This document shows, piece by piece, positions 53,278-62,525 of a stretch of DNA of 64,000 bases (position 1 is its first letter; each line of letters opens with the position of its first letter). This DNA comes from Acidobacteriota bacterium (GTDB lineage: Bacteria; Acidobacteriota; Terriglobia; UBA7540). Both the position numbers and the translations under genes were made by a program. The notes under the pieces were generated by a model that saw only the letters and a list, made by a program, of their open reading frames with translations, searched no databases and was not told the origin of the DNA. The stretch spans positions 61,764 through 125,763 of the forward strand of contig JAKCCV010000010.1 of NCBI GenBank assembly GCA_021838785.1. Direction: 5' to 3'.

Positions 53278-54339
53278 TCAGGCGCGGATGCCCTCACCGG
53301 CGAGCGCGATATTGTCACGGGTGGTGTTCTTCACAACGTACATTGCCTCGTCGGCGAGATGCAAAAGCTCCTTGCGCGTCCGCGCGTCCTGCGGGAAGGT
53401 GGCCACGCCAAAGCTCGCGGTCACACGGATATTCAGCCCTTCCTCGGTGAAGAAAACCTTGGAATTCAGCAGTTCCCTGACCCGGCGTCCCACTAATAAG
53501 GCGTTTTCCTTGGACGTTTGCGGCAACAGCACCACAAACTCATCGCCGCCGTATCGAAAGGCATAATCAATCAGGCGTAAATTCCCCTTGATCAAGTCGC
53601 CAATCATCCAGAGAAGTTTCGAGCCTACCAAATGGCCATGACCATCATTGACGAGCTTGAAGTGATCGAGGTCAATAAAAATTATGGAAAACTCGTAGTT
53701 GTAGCGGGTTGAACGGTAAATTTCGGCGTCCAAGACGAAGTTCAGATGCCGGGCGTTATAGAGGGCGGTGCAATCATCGGTGATGGTCAGCTCATGGATG
53801 CGCTGGACATAGCGCGCATTTTCGAGTGCGATGGCGGCGTAATCGGCCAGATTCTTAAGAATCGGGATGTCTTCCTCGCGAAAGCTGCCCTTGCCGAGGC
53901 AATTGACCAGCTCGATGACGCCCAGTACCCGCTCGCGCCCCTTGATGGGCACGCAGACAATGGAATGGGTTTCCCCCTGGGTGATCTCATCGAATTTCTT
54001 GGAGAACCGGGGGTCGCGGCTCACGTCGCTCACCAACACCGGCTCGCCGTGTAGCGCCGCCCAGCCCGCAATGCCCTCCCCCAGCTTCAGCCGCACATCC
54101 TTAAGCTTGTTGGCGCCATTGCCGATGGCGATTTCGAAATGCAGCTCTTGGGTATTCTCATCCAGCATCAGCAGCGACCAAGTGTCGGGCTGAAGGAAGT
54201 CGCTGATTTTCTCCATGATGGTTTGGAGAATTTTTTGCAGATCCAGCGTGGAAGCGAGCGCCTTGCCAACTTCGTGGAAAAGCGATAATCGCTCGATTTG
54301 CCGCTTGAGCTCTGCAATCTCTTCGTCGCGCTGCGCCAT
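53278..54339 (-). CDS. GAF-GGDEF diguanylate cyclase
   Basis: Makes c-di-GMP from two GTP. The 353-residue protein has an N-terminal coiled coil (DEEIAELKRQIERLSLF), a GAF domain (about 25-170) and a GGDEF domain. The active-site motif is YGGDEF, and an RxxD inhibitory site lies five residues before it (RLID). The FIDLDHFKLVNDGHGH strand is intact. The ATG at 54339 is preferred to the GTG at 54381 because the family N-terminus starts there. No signal or membrane segment. With the HD-GYP and PilZ proteins it suggests local c-di-GMP circuitry. Confidence 0.93.
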   Translation of the reverse strand: MAQRDEEIAELKRQIERLSLFHEVGKALASTLDLQKILQTIMEKISDFLQPDTWSLLMLDENTQELHFEIAIGNGANKLKDVRLKLGEGIAGWAALHGEPVLVSDVSRDPRFSKKFDEITQGETHSIVCVPIKGRERVLGVIELVNCLGKGSFREEDIPILKNLADYAAIALENARYVQRIHELTITDDCTALYNARHLNFVLDAEIYRSTRYNYEFSIIFIDLDHFKLVNDGHGHLVGSKLLWMIGDLIKGNLRLIDYAFRYGGDEFVVLLPQTSKENALLVGRRVRELLNSKVFFTEEGLNIRVTASFGVATFPQDARTRKELLHLADEAMYVVKNTTRDNIALAGEGIRA

Positions 54340-54518
54340 GGGCACCTTGGCCTGTCCGAAGCTCCTTAAGGATGTGACCACTATTAAACGATTAGCCGTC
54401 CGTTTTCAACTCTTTTCGTCGCCTCTTGCCAACTTGGTTATCCACCGAGGCTTCTTTTAACCACTTACCTCTTGCGTTGGAGCAAGGGGGATCGGCACAT
54501 GGCCCCAGCCCAAACCAA

Positions 54519-54546
54519 TTGACACCCTTCGCCAGCGGGCCATAAT
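54519..54546 (+). promoter_or_regulatory. Sigma-70 promoter of the RodZ-like gene
   Basis: TTGACA (54519-54524), a 16-nt spacer and CATAAT (54541-54546), with predicted start near 54553, 38 nt before the ATG at 54591. It lies in the 251-nt divergent region shared with the GGDEF gene. Confidence 0.65.
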
Positions 54547-54590
54547 ATCAGAAATGGTGCCTCACGGGGCATCCCTCCGAGAGTAAAAAA

Positions 54591-55433
54591 ATGGGCTCGT
54601 TCGGCGAGAACCTGCGGCGGGAAAGGGAAATGCGCGGCGTCACGCTGGAGGAGATTTCCGCCGCCACCAAGATTAGCGTCCGCTTCCTAGAATGCGTCGA
54701 AAACGAGGATTTTTCCAAACTCCCCGGCGGCATTTTTACGCGCAGCTTTATCCGCTCCTACGCCCGCTACTTGGGCCTGGACGATGAAGCCTTGCTCGCG
54801 GAGTACCAGCAATTGACACGGGACCACGACGAACCGGATATCAGCCATTGGTCTGCCCTTCGTTCTCGGCCCACCGAAAAAAAGCCAACGCGCCTCGGCC
54901 GCTTGGCGTTGCCCGTGGCGGTGCTTTTGCTCCTGGTAGCGGGTTACATCTTTTGGCGACGTTCGCAGACGGCAACCTTGCCCCGCGCGCCCGCCGCGCC
55001 CGTTGCGGCGGCATCCGCCGGATCGGCGGTGACCCCGGCGACGGTTGCGGCTTCGACCGCCGGTCTTTCTAACGCGCCTTCGGTGGGAAGCGCCGCGTCT
55101 TCCGCCTCGCTTCCAGTCTCCGGCGCAACGGCCTCGAACCCTCCGCCCTCTGCGACGTTGCCGAGCAGCCCCGCCGCGCTCAACCTGCAAATCGCGGCCA
55201 CCGAACGCTCCTGGGTCACCGTCAAGGCTGACGGCCGCACGGTCTTCCAAGGCATTCTTCACCCTGACAACATCGAAACTTTTCAGGCCGCCAAGGATTT
55301 CGACGTGTTGACGGGCAACGCGCAGGGCGTCATTCTGACCCTGAATGGCCAAACCCTGAAGCCTTTGGGTCAAGAGGGCGAAGTGAAATCCGTTCATCTG
55401 ACCCCAGCGAGTCTAACCCAATCCACACCCTGA
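54591..55433 (+). CDS. RodZ-like helix-turn-helix membrane protein
   Basis: A bitopic inner-membrane protein of the RodZ type. The N-terminal XRE-like HTH begins GENLRREREMRGVTLEEISA and includes FLECVENEDFSKLPGGIFTR and SYARYLGLD (about 4-72). A basic linker, a transmembrane helix (LALPVAVLLLLVAGYIFWRR, about 100-122), a Ser/Ala/Pro-rich periplasmic stretch, and a C-terminal DUF4115 beta domain (AATERSWVTVKADGRTVFQG) follow. In rod-shaped bacteria RodZ links MreB to the cell wall machinery; this is inferred from architecture. It precedes the helical-repeat gene by 10 nt, so both are in one transcript. Confidence 0.88.
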   Translation: MGSFGENLRREREMRGVTLEEISAATKISVRFLECVENEDFSKLPGGIFTRSFIRSYARYLGLDDEALLAEYQQLTRDHDEPDISHWSALRSRPTEKKPTRLGRLALPVAVLLLLVAGYIFWRRSQTATLPRAPAAPVAAASAGSAVTPATVAASTAGLSNAPSVGSAASSASLPVSGATASNPPPSATLPSSPAALNLQIAATERSWVTVKADGRTVFQGILHPDNIETFQAAKDFDVLTGNAQGVILTLNGQTLKPLGQEGEVKSVHLTPASLTQSTP

Positions 55434-55443
55434 CGGAGGCTCC

Positions 55444-56313
55444 ATGGCTTCGCGATTAGCCGACGCGTTGCGGGAAGGCCATGCTCCCGAAGTCATTCGA
55501 CGCAAGGGCGCCGAAGGCAACCTGCCGGTGACGCTGGAAGAAAAGATTGAGATTCTAGTGCTCCTAACCTCCGATCCGGATGAGGGCATTCGCAACACCG
55601 CTTTCTATACGCTTGAAACGTGGAACCTGGAGGAGCTGGGTCAAATCCTGTCCAACCCGCAGACGCCGATCCCTCTGCTCGATTTCGCTACCAACCACCT
55701 GGTGCCCAAGCGAAACGAGCTGGCGTCGGCACTGTTGAACAACCCCTCTTTGCCGAAAGACCTCCGCGATTGGGTTGAGATGAACACGGGTCAGTTTGCC
55801 CAGGAAAGGATTACGGCTGCGCCTTCTCCAGCCGGCGGGAAGGCTGTTGAGGTCGAGGTTAAAGATCCTGGGCGGGAAACGCTGGTCCAGAGGATCAACC
55901 GCATGAACGCGGCGGAAAAAATCAAAACGGCGCTCACGGGCAATCAAGAGGAACGGTTCATTCTGATTCGTGACGCGAACAAAATTGTGGCGCGGGCCGT
56001 GCTCGAATCGCCCAAGCTTTCGGACCAGGAGATCGAAGCTTACGCCTCCATGAAGAGCGTCTCGGAGGACATTCTGCGGTTGATCGCCTCGAACCGGAAG
56101 TTCATAAAAAGCTATACCGTCGCCCTCGCGCTGGTCAACAACCCTCGCACGCCCATTGACGTGAGCTTGCCGTTGCTCAACCGCTTGAATGATCGGGACA
56201 TGAAGGGCGTCGCCCTCAACAGGAACGTCCCGGATGTCATTCGGTCCATGGCCGCGAAGATAGTTAAACAACGTGAAGACGCCATCAAACCGAAACTCAA
56301 AGTCAAAAAGTAA
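55444..56313 (+). CDS. Conserved helical-repeat protein (HEAT/DUF2336-like), unknown function
   Basis: A 289-residue soluble protein, nearly all helical, with short repeats of the style LVLLTSDPDEGIRNTAFYTL, LDFATNHLVPKRNELASALL, VARAVLESPKLSDQEIEAYA and LALVNNPRTPIDVSLPLLNR. It resembles HEAT-like repeat proteins, probably a protein-interaction surface. I recognise no named family with confidence; similar proteins occur in Acidobacteriota. GGAGG lies 6 nt upstream of the ATG, and it starts 10 nt after the RodZ-like gene, suggesting a joint role in envelope or shape processes (inference). Confidence 0.78.
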   Translation: MASRLADALREGHAPEVIRRKGAEGNLPVTLEEKIEILVLLTSDPDEGIRNTAFYTLETWNLEELGQILSNPQTPIPLLDFATNHLVPKRNELASALLNNPSLPKDLRDWVEMNTGQFAQERITAAPSPAGGKAVEVEVKDPGRETLVQRINRMNAAEKIKTALTGNQEERFILIRDANKIVARAVLESPKLSDQEIEAYASMKSVSEDILRLIASNRKFIKSYTVALALVNNPRTPIDVSLPLLNRLNDRDMKGVALNRNVPDVIRSMAAKIVKQREDAIKPKLKVKK

Positions 56314-56554
56314 GCGAGCGCCTTATCAGCGAGAGAGGAAAAGGCAGGCGTTGGCTTTTGTTGCGGGGCAAAGAGCCGCAGCGTGCAACCCTGACAAGGC
56401 GCCTGCGATGCTCGGCGCCACGTGCCGGGACCACGGCCCGTTGGAGACCATTGCAGGCCGAACATCGTCTCACTAAAATATAGAGTGATTCGCGAGGCGG
56501 GTGCGCAAGCGTCCGCTGAAAGTGCAGGTTGATTAGATAGATTCGAGGGCCATC

Positions 56555-57223
56555 GTGTTCTGGCGGAAACTTTGTAAGACACGCGGCGCGGGAGCGGCCG
56601 AGAGTTTTCTGGCTGCTGGCGGATTTCACAACGGCCAGTTGAAGCGCTCTGACCGCAGCCTTCGCAGCGGGACGTTCCTCCGCTTTGCGCCGCTGCTCGT
56701 GGTCGCGGCTCTCCTGTCGGCATGGACCGCGACGGAGGTTCGACTAAAAGCACAACCCCGAGTAGATTGGAAGGTTTCGACCACTGCGTTTGCGCCCGGC
56801 GGCACGATTCCAAAGAGGTTCACCTGCGAGGGGCAAGATATTTCACCGCCACTGAGTTGGACTTCGCCTCCTCCGGGCACCCAAAGCTTGGTTTTGATGA
56901 TCCTGGATCCCGATGCCCCTTCCGGCACCTGGACGCATTGGCTCATCTATAATCTTCCCCCAACCCTGCGGCAGCTTCCTGAAAATGTACCAAAGCACGC
57001 AAGGCTCGCCAACGGCGCCGCGCAAGGTCGAAATGACTTTGGGCGTCTGGGCTTTGGCGGTCCGTGCCCGCCGCCGGGGAAACCGCACCATTATCACTTT
57101 CGCCTTTTTGCCCTGAACACCCGATTGAGTCTCGCCCCCGGCGCGACCCGTCCGCAAGTGGAGCAGGCCATCCGAGGACATATCATCGCGCAAGCCGAGC
57201 TTGTCGCGCGCTTCGGACGTTGA
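56555..57223 (+). CDS. YbhB/YbcL-family (PEBP) protein, probably exported
   Basis: Phosphatidylethanolamine-binding-protein fold, function unknown in bacteria. The core VDWKVSTTAFAPGGTIPKRF continues to CEGQDISPPLSWTSPPPGTQ, DPDAPSGTWTHWLIYNLPP, GRLGFGGPCPPPGKPHHYHF and a C-terminal helix. DPDAPxGxWxHW and GPCPPxGxxHxY are the ligand-site motifs. The N-terminus has a hydrophobic segment (LRFAPLLVVAALLSAWTATE), so it is likely exported or anchored. The start is a GTG at 56555 with GAGGG before it; a TTG at 56639 would shorten it by 28 residues. The 241-nt gap upstream shows no clear element. Confidence 0.88.
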   Translation: MFWRKLCKTRGAGAAESFLAAGGFHNGQLKRSDRSLRSGTFLRFAPLLVVAALLSAWTATEVRLKAQPRVDWKVSTTAFAPGGTIPKRFTCEGQDISPPLSWTSPPPGTQSLVLMILDPDAPSGTWTHWLIYNLPPTLRQLPENVPKHARLANGAAQGRNDFGRLGFGGPCPPPGKPHHYHFRLFALNTRLSLAPGATRPQVEQAIRGHIIAQAELVARFGR

Positions 57224-57342
57224 CCGATTCTCTGGAAATCCTCTTCATCTTGCGCCCGTTGTGGAGAAGGTGATTTTTGCGCCGTCGCTTGAGTCAGCCT
57301 GGACGTTTCTCCCCTCTTGACGAAATGCTGAGATTTTGATTA

Positions 57343-57410
57343 GAAAAAAAAGAAGGATGCCCAATTTCAAATTGAGAGGACGCATTCTCTCGTCTGCGGG
57401 CATTCTTCTT
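57343..57410 (-). terminator. Intrinsic terminator, minus strand
   Basis: Long imperfect hairpin (57350-57362 with 57398-57410, 12 of 13 paired). The T-run on the minus strand corresponds to the A-run at 57343-57350. It would stop minus-strand transcription coming from the PilZ gene. The plus-strand side is only weakly T-rich. Confidence 0.6.
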
Positions 57411-57466
57411 CGATGTTGAGCACCTGGCCCCGGCAGCGGCGAGAAGTTTTCCGTGCGGGGTGACGT

Positions 57467-57826
57467 ATGGCGTTGGTCGGTATTTTTAATAAACTGAGGA
57501 GCAGAAAATTGGCCCTTCAATCCACGGCCGCCAAACCGCCCGAGCCTCAACCGCCGGTCAGCCGCGAGCCGGACGCCATTTATCAGAAAGGAAGACTCGT
57601 GGCGCGGGTGCGCGATCCGCTGGTGGATTTGGGGGCCAAGGGAATCCGCTTTGCGGAAATCTACCGCAGCGACGAACTGTTGTTGCCGGATGAGTGCGAA
57701 TTCCAACAATACCGGATTGTGATTCAAAAAGTGGGATACGCTTCGCGCGTGTTGCCGGGAGAGACGGAGAAAGGCAGAGTGCTCAGGGACTGCACGGCGG
57801 ACATTGTGGGATATATCCAACCATGA
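57467..57826 (+). CDS. Small protein of unknown function
   Basis: A 119-residue product, not recognised. The N-terminal 35 residues are basic and proline-rich (likely disordered), followed by a compact region (YQKGRLVARVRDPLVDLGAK, FAEIYRSDELLLPDECEFQQ, YRIVIQKVGYASRVLPG) with one Cys. GGGGTG lies upstream of the ATG. The codon pattern is as regular as in neighbours. It is opposite to the neighbouring PilZ gene and downstream of a minus-strand terminator, and the overlapping minus-strand frame is not protein-like. Confidence 0.55.
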   Translation: MALVGIFNKLRSRKLALQSTAAKPPEPQPPVSREPDAIYQKGRLVARVRDPLVDLGAKGIRFAEIYRSDELLLPDECEFQQYRIVIQKVGYASRVLPGETEKGRVLRDCTADIVGYIQP

Positions 57827-57886
57827 CAGCCGGGCGCAGCGGGGTTTTCGCCCTGGCCGCGGGAGGCTCGCTCAGTCGGCGTCGAA

Positions 57887-58387
57887 TCAGGCGTCAGTGT
57901 AGGGAACAGTTTTCCAGAGTCCCGATTTTCCGCACAGTTGGCAACGCCGCAGCAAGCCGTCCATCTCATGAACTGCCTCCACCAAGCGTTCTTCCGCATG
58001 GAGGAGCTCGCGGGTTTTGCACTCCGGGCATTGCACCATCATTCTGACAGTGCGTTGGTCCTGGGGCTGCACCTCGGGAAACTCGATTCCCCAAATATTG
58101 GTTCCGATTTCCAAGAACTCGACACCCCAGAAAAGAGAGCCTTTCTCCATCCCTGAAACGCGGCAAACCACGCGAAACACGCCTTCGCGCCCGGTCCTTT
58201 GGCAGAGAATCCGAATTTCCTGGTCGGGAATCAGGTTGCGGCCCAAGCGGATTTTCGCCCCATGCTGGCTGACAACGGCCGTGCTGCCGTCCTGCACGAA
58301 GTCAATGCCCTGAAAGTCGAAGCCGAAGACCCGGATGGGCAATGCCAACGCCAACCGGGGCGAGCGACGCGCGCGCGCTGCTTCCAT
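57887..58387 (-). CDS. PilZ-domain protein with C-terminal zinc ribbon
   Basis: Probable c-di-GMP receptor. The 166-residue protein has an N-terminal PilZ-like part (MEAARARRSPRLALALPIRV with the RxxPR-like arginines; VSQHGAKIRLGRNLIPDQEI; FLEIGTNIWGIEFPE), followed by a C-terminal CPEC...CQLC zinc-ribbon-like segment (about 120-155). Whether it binds c-di-GMP needs the canonical RxxxR/DxSxxG residues; the second motif reads less clearly here. It lies 22 nt downstream of glnE on the same strand. Confidence 0.72.
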   Translation of the reverse strand: MEAARARRSPRLALALPIRVFGFDFQGIDFVQDGSTAVVSQHGAKIRLGRNLIPDQEIRILCQRTGREGVFRVVCRVSGMEKGSLFWGVEFLEIGTNIWGIEFPEVQPQDQRTVRMMVQCPECKTRELLHAEERLVEAVHEMDGLLRRCQLCGKSGLWKTVPYTDA

Positions 58388-58409
58388 GGGATCCTCCTCA
58401 GATGGGGCC

Positions 58410-61376
58410 CTACTCCGAGCCGACGATTCGCCGATAAGCGTAGCGAATTTCTTGTTCGACCTCGCGCAAACGTTCTTCCAGGCTTTGTGATGACTCTATC
58501 AGTCCCCATCGCGTCAGCACGGACTCGATGGCAATTCGCGCTCCGCCTCGCTCCAGCAATCCTTCCGCCGGCCTGCCTCGCACCAGGCGGACGGCGTGAT
58601 CCACACCGCGAAGAAAGGTCGCGCCTTCCCTTAGCGTAGAAGCGTCCGAGGCGGAAATCAAGCCGGCCCGTTCCAGAAGGTCCACCTGTGCCGGTGTATT
58701 CGCGCCGAGCGGGGCGTGAAGGCGATTTTGCAGGCGGAGAAATGAGATGGTGAAGTCAACGTCATAATAACCGCCGGGGCACGTTTTGGTGATGGAAGGA
58801 TGCGCGCTCCTTTCCCGCTCCAGCCGACGCCGCATCGCCTGCAGTTCACCCTCGAGGTCGGGGTGGGATTGGAAGCGGTCAAAGACGGCAGCAATCAGCT
58901 TTTCGGCCACTTGTTGACCTAGTCTGAAGTCTCCCGCTACCGGGCGAGCTTTGAGGTAGGCGAGGGCCTCCCAGACCTGAGCATCGCGGGCTACATAGTC
59001 GAGCAGAGCGCCTTCGGTAATCACCAACTCGCCTTCCTGCCCGCGCGGGCGCAAACGGGTATCCACGGCAAATAGGGCGCCATCCCGTGTGTAACTCGAA
59101 AGGGCTTCGAGGGCCTTTTCCGCCACTCGAACCAGCGAGGCCGGATCGTAGCCCACCGCTGCCGATGGAATTACAAAGATCAAATCAGCGTCCGAGGCGA
59201 GATCGAATTCATTCAGCCCTAGGCGCCCGAGTGCCAGCACGATTAAGGCGCTCCCGCTCCCCGGCGCCGTCTCGGAAGCGCCGCGGACGCCAACCGTTTC
59301 CTCGCTCATCCAGAGGGCGCTGGCCACCGCCCGCGCCGCCAGCATGGACCACCGCTCAAGTCGCTCGAAGACGCTGACCATCCTGTCCAGGTCCGCCGCC
59401 GCTAGGCCCAAAATGCGTTGCCGGTAGTGCCGCCGTAGCATGGCCATTTTCTGGCGTAAGTCCAAGCCTTTTTCCGTCGCCCACGGGAACGGTTCAGGCA
59501 TCGCGACGGGCGGCGTCACCATGCTGATCTGCCCCCTCGGTTCTTCGGCGAGCTCAGGAGGCTCCAAGGTTTCAAAATCCTCCGAATGGTGGCTTAGGAC
59601 GTCCCCCCAGTACTCGCTCTTCCCCATCAGATCGAGCGCGCGGGCCAACGCCTCCGGTTTAAGCCGCGCGGCTCGGAATCTCTCCGGCGACGCCAGTAAG
59701 CCGGAAAAAAAACGGGTCACGCTCTTGCGGGCTCGGTCGGGCATGGCGGATTGGCGCACGAGCTCCGCCAATTCGGGAGCGTGCGCGTCCAGGTAGCTCA
59801 GCAATAAATGATAAGAATGGAGTCCGTAATCCGCGCTGGGCGGGCTGAGGGGCTTCAATTGGTAGGATTCCTTGGAGGGTTGCGTCGAGGCGGGGTGAAT
59901 CAACTTGTCGTAGATTTCTTCGACCTCGGCGAAGGTCTTCTCCAAGCGTTTCACCAGGGCTTGGCCGGGTGAAACCGGATCCTCAATGCCGCACCGGCGC
60001 GCCAACTGGTCAAGCGCGGCGGGATCGGATGGCAGGCGGTGTGTCTGCCGACCCAGCTCGAATTGAATGCGGTGCTCCACGCGGCGGAGCAGCTCATAAG
60101 CATTGACCAGGCGGGCATAATCCCGGTCGGAGAGCCATCCCTTGTCATTCAGTTTGCGAAGGGCGAACAGCGTCCCGCCGGAGCGCACCCACGGGTCGCG
60201 CCCGCCGTGCAACCGCTGCAGGCATTGGACCAGAAATTCAATGTCTCGAATGCCTCCGCGATGCCGCTTCACCTCTATCTCCGAGCCATGGCGCTCCTGA
60301 AGCTTCTTGGAAATCTGCTCGCGCGACCGGAGCACACTCTCCACCGCTTCAAAATCGCCCGGCGCCGCGTAGGCGTCATTCTCCACGGCGCTCAAGAACT
60401 CGCGGGTGACACGCACGTCGCCGGCCGAGTGGCGCGCTTTGATGAGCATCTGAAGTTCCCAATCGCGCGCCCGATGTTCGTAGTACTCGAGCGCCGATTT
60501 CACGGAAATCGCCAAGTCGCCCATCTCGCCTTCCGGCCGGAGCCGCAGGTCCACGCGAAAGACCTGGCCGTGCGGCGTCGGCTGAGTAATAGCGCGCGTC
60601 AAAGCGTGAGCCAGCCGCACGAAGTATTCTTTGTTGGAAATGATGGAATCGCGTTCGCTGCCGCCGGAGGTTTCTCCGTCGCGTTCGTAGAGAAACAGCA
60701 GGTCAATGTCCGAGCTGTAATTCAGCTCATTGCCGCCCAACTTGCCGAGCGACACGATGCTGAAGCCGCTGCGGGCAATCCTTCCCTGCGCGTCGCGGTA
60801 CTGGGGCTGGCCGTAGCGGTTTTCAAGCTCCCGATCGCAGAACGCCAAAGCGTTCGAAAGGATGACGTCGGCGAGCATAGAGAGCTCTAACGTCGTCTCG
60901 CCGAGCGTTGAAAGACCCAGCACATCCTTCAGCACGATGCGCAAATAGTTTCGCCGCTTGAAATGCGCAAGCTGCGCGGAAAGCCACGGCTCGGGATGAG
61001 TCGTCGCAAAGCGGGCGTAGTCCTGTGACAGCTCTTCCTTCGATTTAAGTTTGGCAAACTTGCGGTCACGGGCAAAATGAAGCGGCAGCGCCGGCTCAGC
61101 CAAAAAACTTTCCGCCAAGAAGGCGCTGTAACCAAAGACCGCCACCAAATAGGTGAGGGCCGTCGGATGGAGGGCCAGTTGGTCCAAAACCTCTCGCGGC
61201 GCCGCGTGGGCGTAACGTTCGAGCAGGTTGAGCGCGCGGTCCGGGTCCGGCGAGTGCGAAAGCAGCGAGGCCAAAGGAGCCAGCAGCGCCTCCGGCAGCC
61301 GAGTTGTTAGGCGCGAGAGATTGATTTCCGCTCTGGCGCGGTTCTCAAAATGAACGGAGCTGAACTCGGCGCGCAT
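58410..61376 (-). CDS. glnE: Bifunctional glutamine synthetase adenylyltransferase/deadenylase
   Basis: Controls glutamine synthetase by adding or removing AMP on its tyrosine in response to PII. The 988-residue enzyme has two nucleotidyltransferase domains: an N-terminal half with YSSDIDLLFLYERDG (about residue 223) and a C-terminal half with SDADLIFVIPS (about residue 725), each followed by its helical domain (RDIEFLVQCLQRLHGGR; YYDVDFTISFLRLQNRLH). The N-terminal helical region carries SHSPDPDRALNLLERYAHAA. A TATAAT lies 8 nt before the ATG, so a leaderless transcript is possible. Part of the N-terminus is duplicated at 63044-63331. Confidence 0.96.
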   Translation of the reverse strand: MRAEFSSVHFENRARAEINLSRLTTRLPEALLAPLASLLSHSPDPDRALNLLERYAHAAPREVLDQLALHPTALTYLVAVFGYSAFLAESFLAEPALPLHFARDRKFAKLKSKEELSQDYARFATTHPEPWLSAQLAHFKRRNYLRIVLKDVLGLSTLGETTLELSMLADVILSNALAFCDRELENRYGQPQYRDAQGRIARSGFSIVSLGKLGGNELNYSSDIDLLFLYERDGETSGGSERDSIISNKEYFVRLAHALTRAITQPTPHGQVFRVDLRLRPEGEMGDLAISVKSALEYYEHRARDWELQMLIKARHSAGDVRVTREFLSAVENDAYAAPGDFEAVESVLRSREQISKKLQERHGSEIEVKRHRGGIRDIEFLVQCLQRLHGGRDPWVRSGGTLFALRKLNDKGWLSDRDYARLVNAYELLRRVEHRIQFELGRQTHRLPSDPAALDQLARRCGIEDPVSPGQALVKRLEKTFAEVEEIYDKLIHPASTQPSKESYQLKPLSPPSADYGLHSYHLLLSYLDAHAPELAELVRQSAMPDRARKSVTRFFSGLLASPERFRAARLKPEALARALDLMGKSEYWGDVLSHHSEDFETLEPPELAEEPRGQISMVTPPVAMPEPFPWATEKGLDLRQKMAMLRRHYRQRILGLAAADLDRMVSVFERLERWSMLAARAVASALWMSEETVGVRGASETAPGSGSALIVLALGRLGLNEFDLASDADLIFVIPSAAVGYDPASLVRVAEKALEALSSYTRDGALFAVDTRLRPRGQEGELVITEGALLDYVARDAQVWEALAYLKARPVAGDFRLGQQVAEKLIAAVFDRFQSHPDLEGELQAMRRRLERERSAHPSITKTCPGGYYDVDFTISFLRLQNRLHAPLGANTPAQVDLLERAGLISASDASTLREGATFLRGVDHAVRLVRGRPAEGLLERGGARIAIESVLTRWGLIESSQSLEERLREVEQEIRYAYRRIVGSE
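61190..61258 (-). repeat. 69-bp exact repeat, copy in glnE
   Basis: Identical to 63145-63213 over 69 bp, same orientation, 1955 bp apart. It encodes about 23 residues ending HSPDPDRALNLLERYAHAAP. Outside this block the two loci are only distantly similar. Confidence 0.95.
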
Positions 61377-61384
61377 GAAAGAGA

Positions 61385-61390
61385 ATTATA
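61385..61390 (-). promoter_or_regulatory. TATAAT box adjacent to the glnE start
   Basis: A perfect -10 hexamer on the minus strand ends 8 nt before the glnE ATG (61376). No clear -35 is visible. If used, transcription would start at or within 2 nt of the ATG. Confidence 0.4.
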
Positions 61391-61430
61391 ACCTGCGCGC
61401 CAACGCGTTCATCCTCTCGCCGGTGACAAG

Positions 61431-62525
61431 TCAGCGAAGAAGTTTGGGAAGCAGAGCTGGGAGAAACGGCAGCCCGAGAATCAATAGGAGGATTGCCCAC
61501 GCCAGCGGCCGTGCCATATTGAAGGTGTAGCCGAGGCCCGACCGTTTTTCAACCAGCAGGGCGGCGTCGGCCGGGTTGTAATAGAGCAGGCCGCCAAGAA
61601 TCCATTTTTCATCGGGAGTCGTATCGCCGCCGGCGCGTGAGAATTCGATCTCCTGAAGGCGAGCCCATCCCATCCAAATGGCGCCGGAGATGATGTAACC
61701 GAAGAGAAGAAGCATGGGCAGAAGAGCCTCCTTGGGGCCGAAAACGGGCGGGCGGCCTGCCATCTGCGGAAGCAGGGTTGCCACCTGAATCCAGGCCAAG
61801 AACAGAATCATCACCGGCTTCATCCACTGCATGAACAGCAGCACCGAGTGTCGGTAAGCATGTTCAGCCTCGCCGGCAGGCCCGGAAGTGACGATGATCC
61901 GCGAATGAATGATCGTGTATCCAATCAGGTCAACGATGATGCAGACCACCAGCCCTAGGCCGGGCAGAAAGAAAATGCCGCTGAAGGAACGGGAAGCCCA
62001 GCCGTCAGGCCGGCCGCTGGCAGCGAAGTGCACCGCAACGCGCGCCGGCAATTCGGGATAAACGTGCGTGAGCCACGCGCACCACGCCATCAATATCAAG
62101 GCGGCGGTAAATGCCGCTCCCAGGGAGTAGTGTTCTCCGAAGCGTCTCGGGCGCAGGCTCGCTTCTCGCGACCCGGACGGCGCCGGTGGAATTGCTCCCG
62201 CCCGGTTGCGTTCGCGCAGCAGACGCCGATGCGCCCAAGTCCAACCCGCGGCCCAGGCAGCAAGAGCGAAGACAACATAGACGACCTGCGCCAACGGCCA
62301 CTCGGATTCCTGATAGTTGGCGTTGAGCCAGAAGGCGAAGCCCGCGACGCCGCCCAGCAGGAGGACCGCTTCCGCCGCAAGCCACGCCCGCCGGATGCTT
62401 TTGACAACCTCTCCGGGGAGAGCGGCCGTTATCGTCACCCCAAATTGCACGTCCTTTCGAAACCAGAAAGGCGCGCTCCAAAGCGCTAGTCCCGCAAACG
62501 CCATCATGAAAATTCCCAGGTTCAT
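61431..62525 (-). CDS. DUF1648/DUF5808-type integral membrane protein
   Basis: A 364-residue inner-membrane protein with about nine hydrophobic segments. The DUF1648 motif WLTHVYPELPARVAVHFAAS appears near residue 165, and the ending resembles DUF5808 (KWILGGLLYYNPADAALLVE, RSGLGYTFNMARPLAW). The function is unknown; in Bacillus-like systems such proteins are encoded beside YtrA-type regulators and ABC exporters. The start at 62525 overlaps the stop of the GntR gene (ATGA), so translation is coupled. Confidence 0.85.
   Translation of the reverse strand: MNLGIFMMAFAGLALWSAPFWFRKDVQFGVTITAALPGEVVKSIRRAWLAAEAVLLLGGVAGFAFWLNANYQESEWPLAQVVYVVFALAAWAAGWTWAHRRLLRERNRAGAIPPAPSGSREASLRPRRFGEHYSLGAAFTAALILMAWCAWLTHVYPELPARVAVHFAASGRPDGWASRSFSGIFFLPGLGLVVCIIVDLIGYTIIHSRIIVTSGPAGEAEHAYRHSVLLFMQWMKPVMILFLAWIQVATLLPQMAGRPPVFGPKEALLPMLLLFGYIISGAIWMGWARLQEIEFSRAGGDTTPDEKWILGGLLYYNPADAALLVEKRSGLGYTFNMARPLAWAILLLILGLPFLPALLPKLLR

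Noticed and set aside
51946..53496. A 516-codon plus-strand ORF
   Set aside because: Antisense shadow across the aldehyde dehydrogenase, BMC-H and GGDEF genes.
54425..54450. A DnaA-box-like TTATCCACC at about 54437
   Set aside because: Single site with one mismatch, no cluster and no dnaA/oriC context.
57245..57820. Minus-strand 191-codon ORF opposite the small protein gene
   Set aside because: Covers a terminator and has a composition unlike a protein; the plus-strand frame has an SD and a better amino acid profile.
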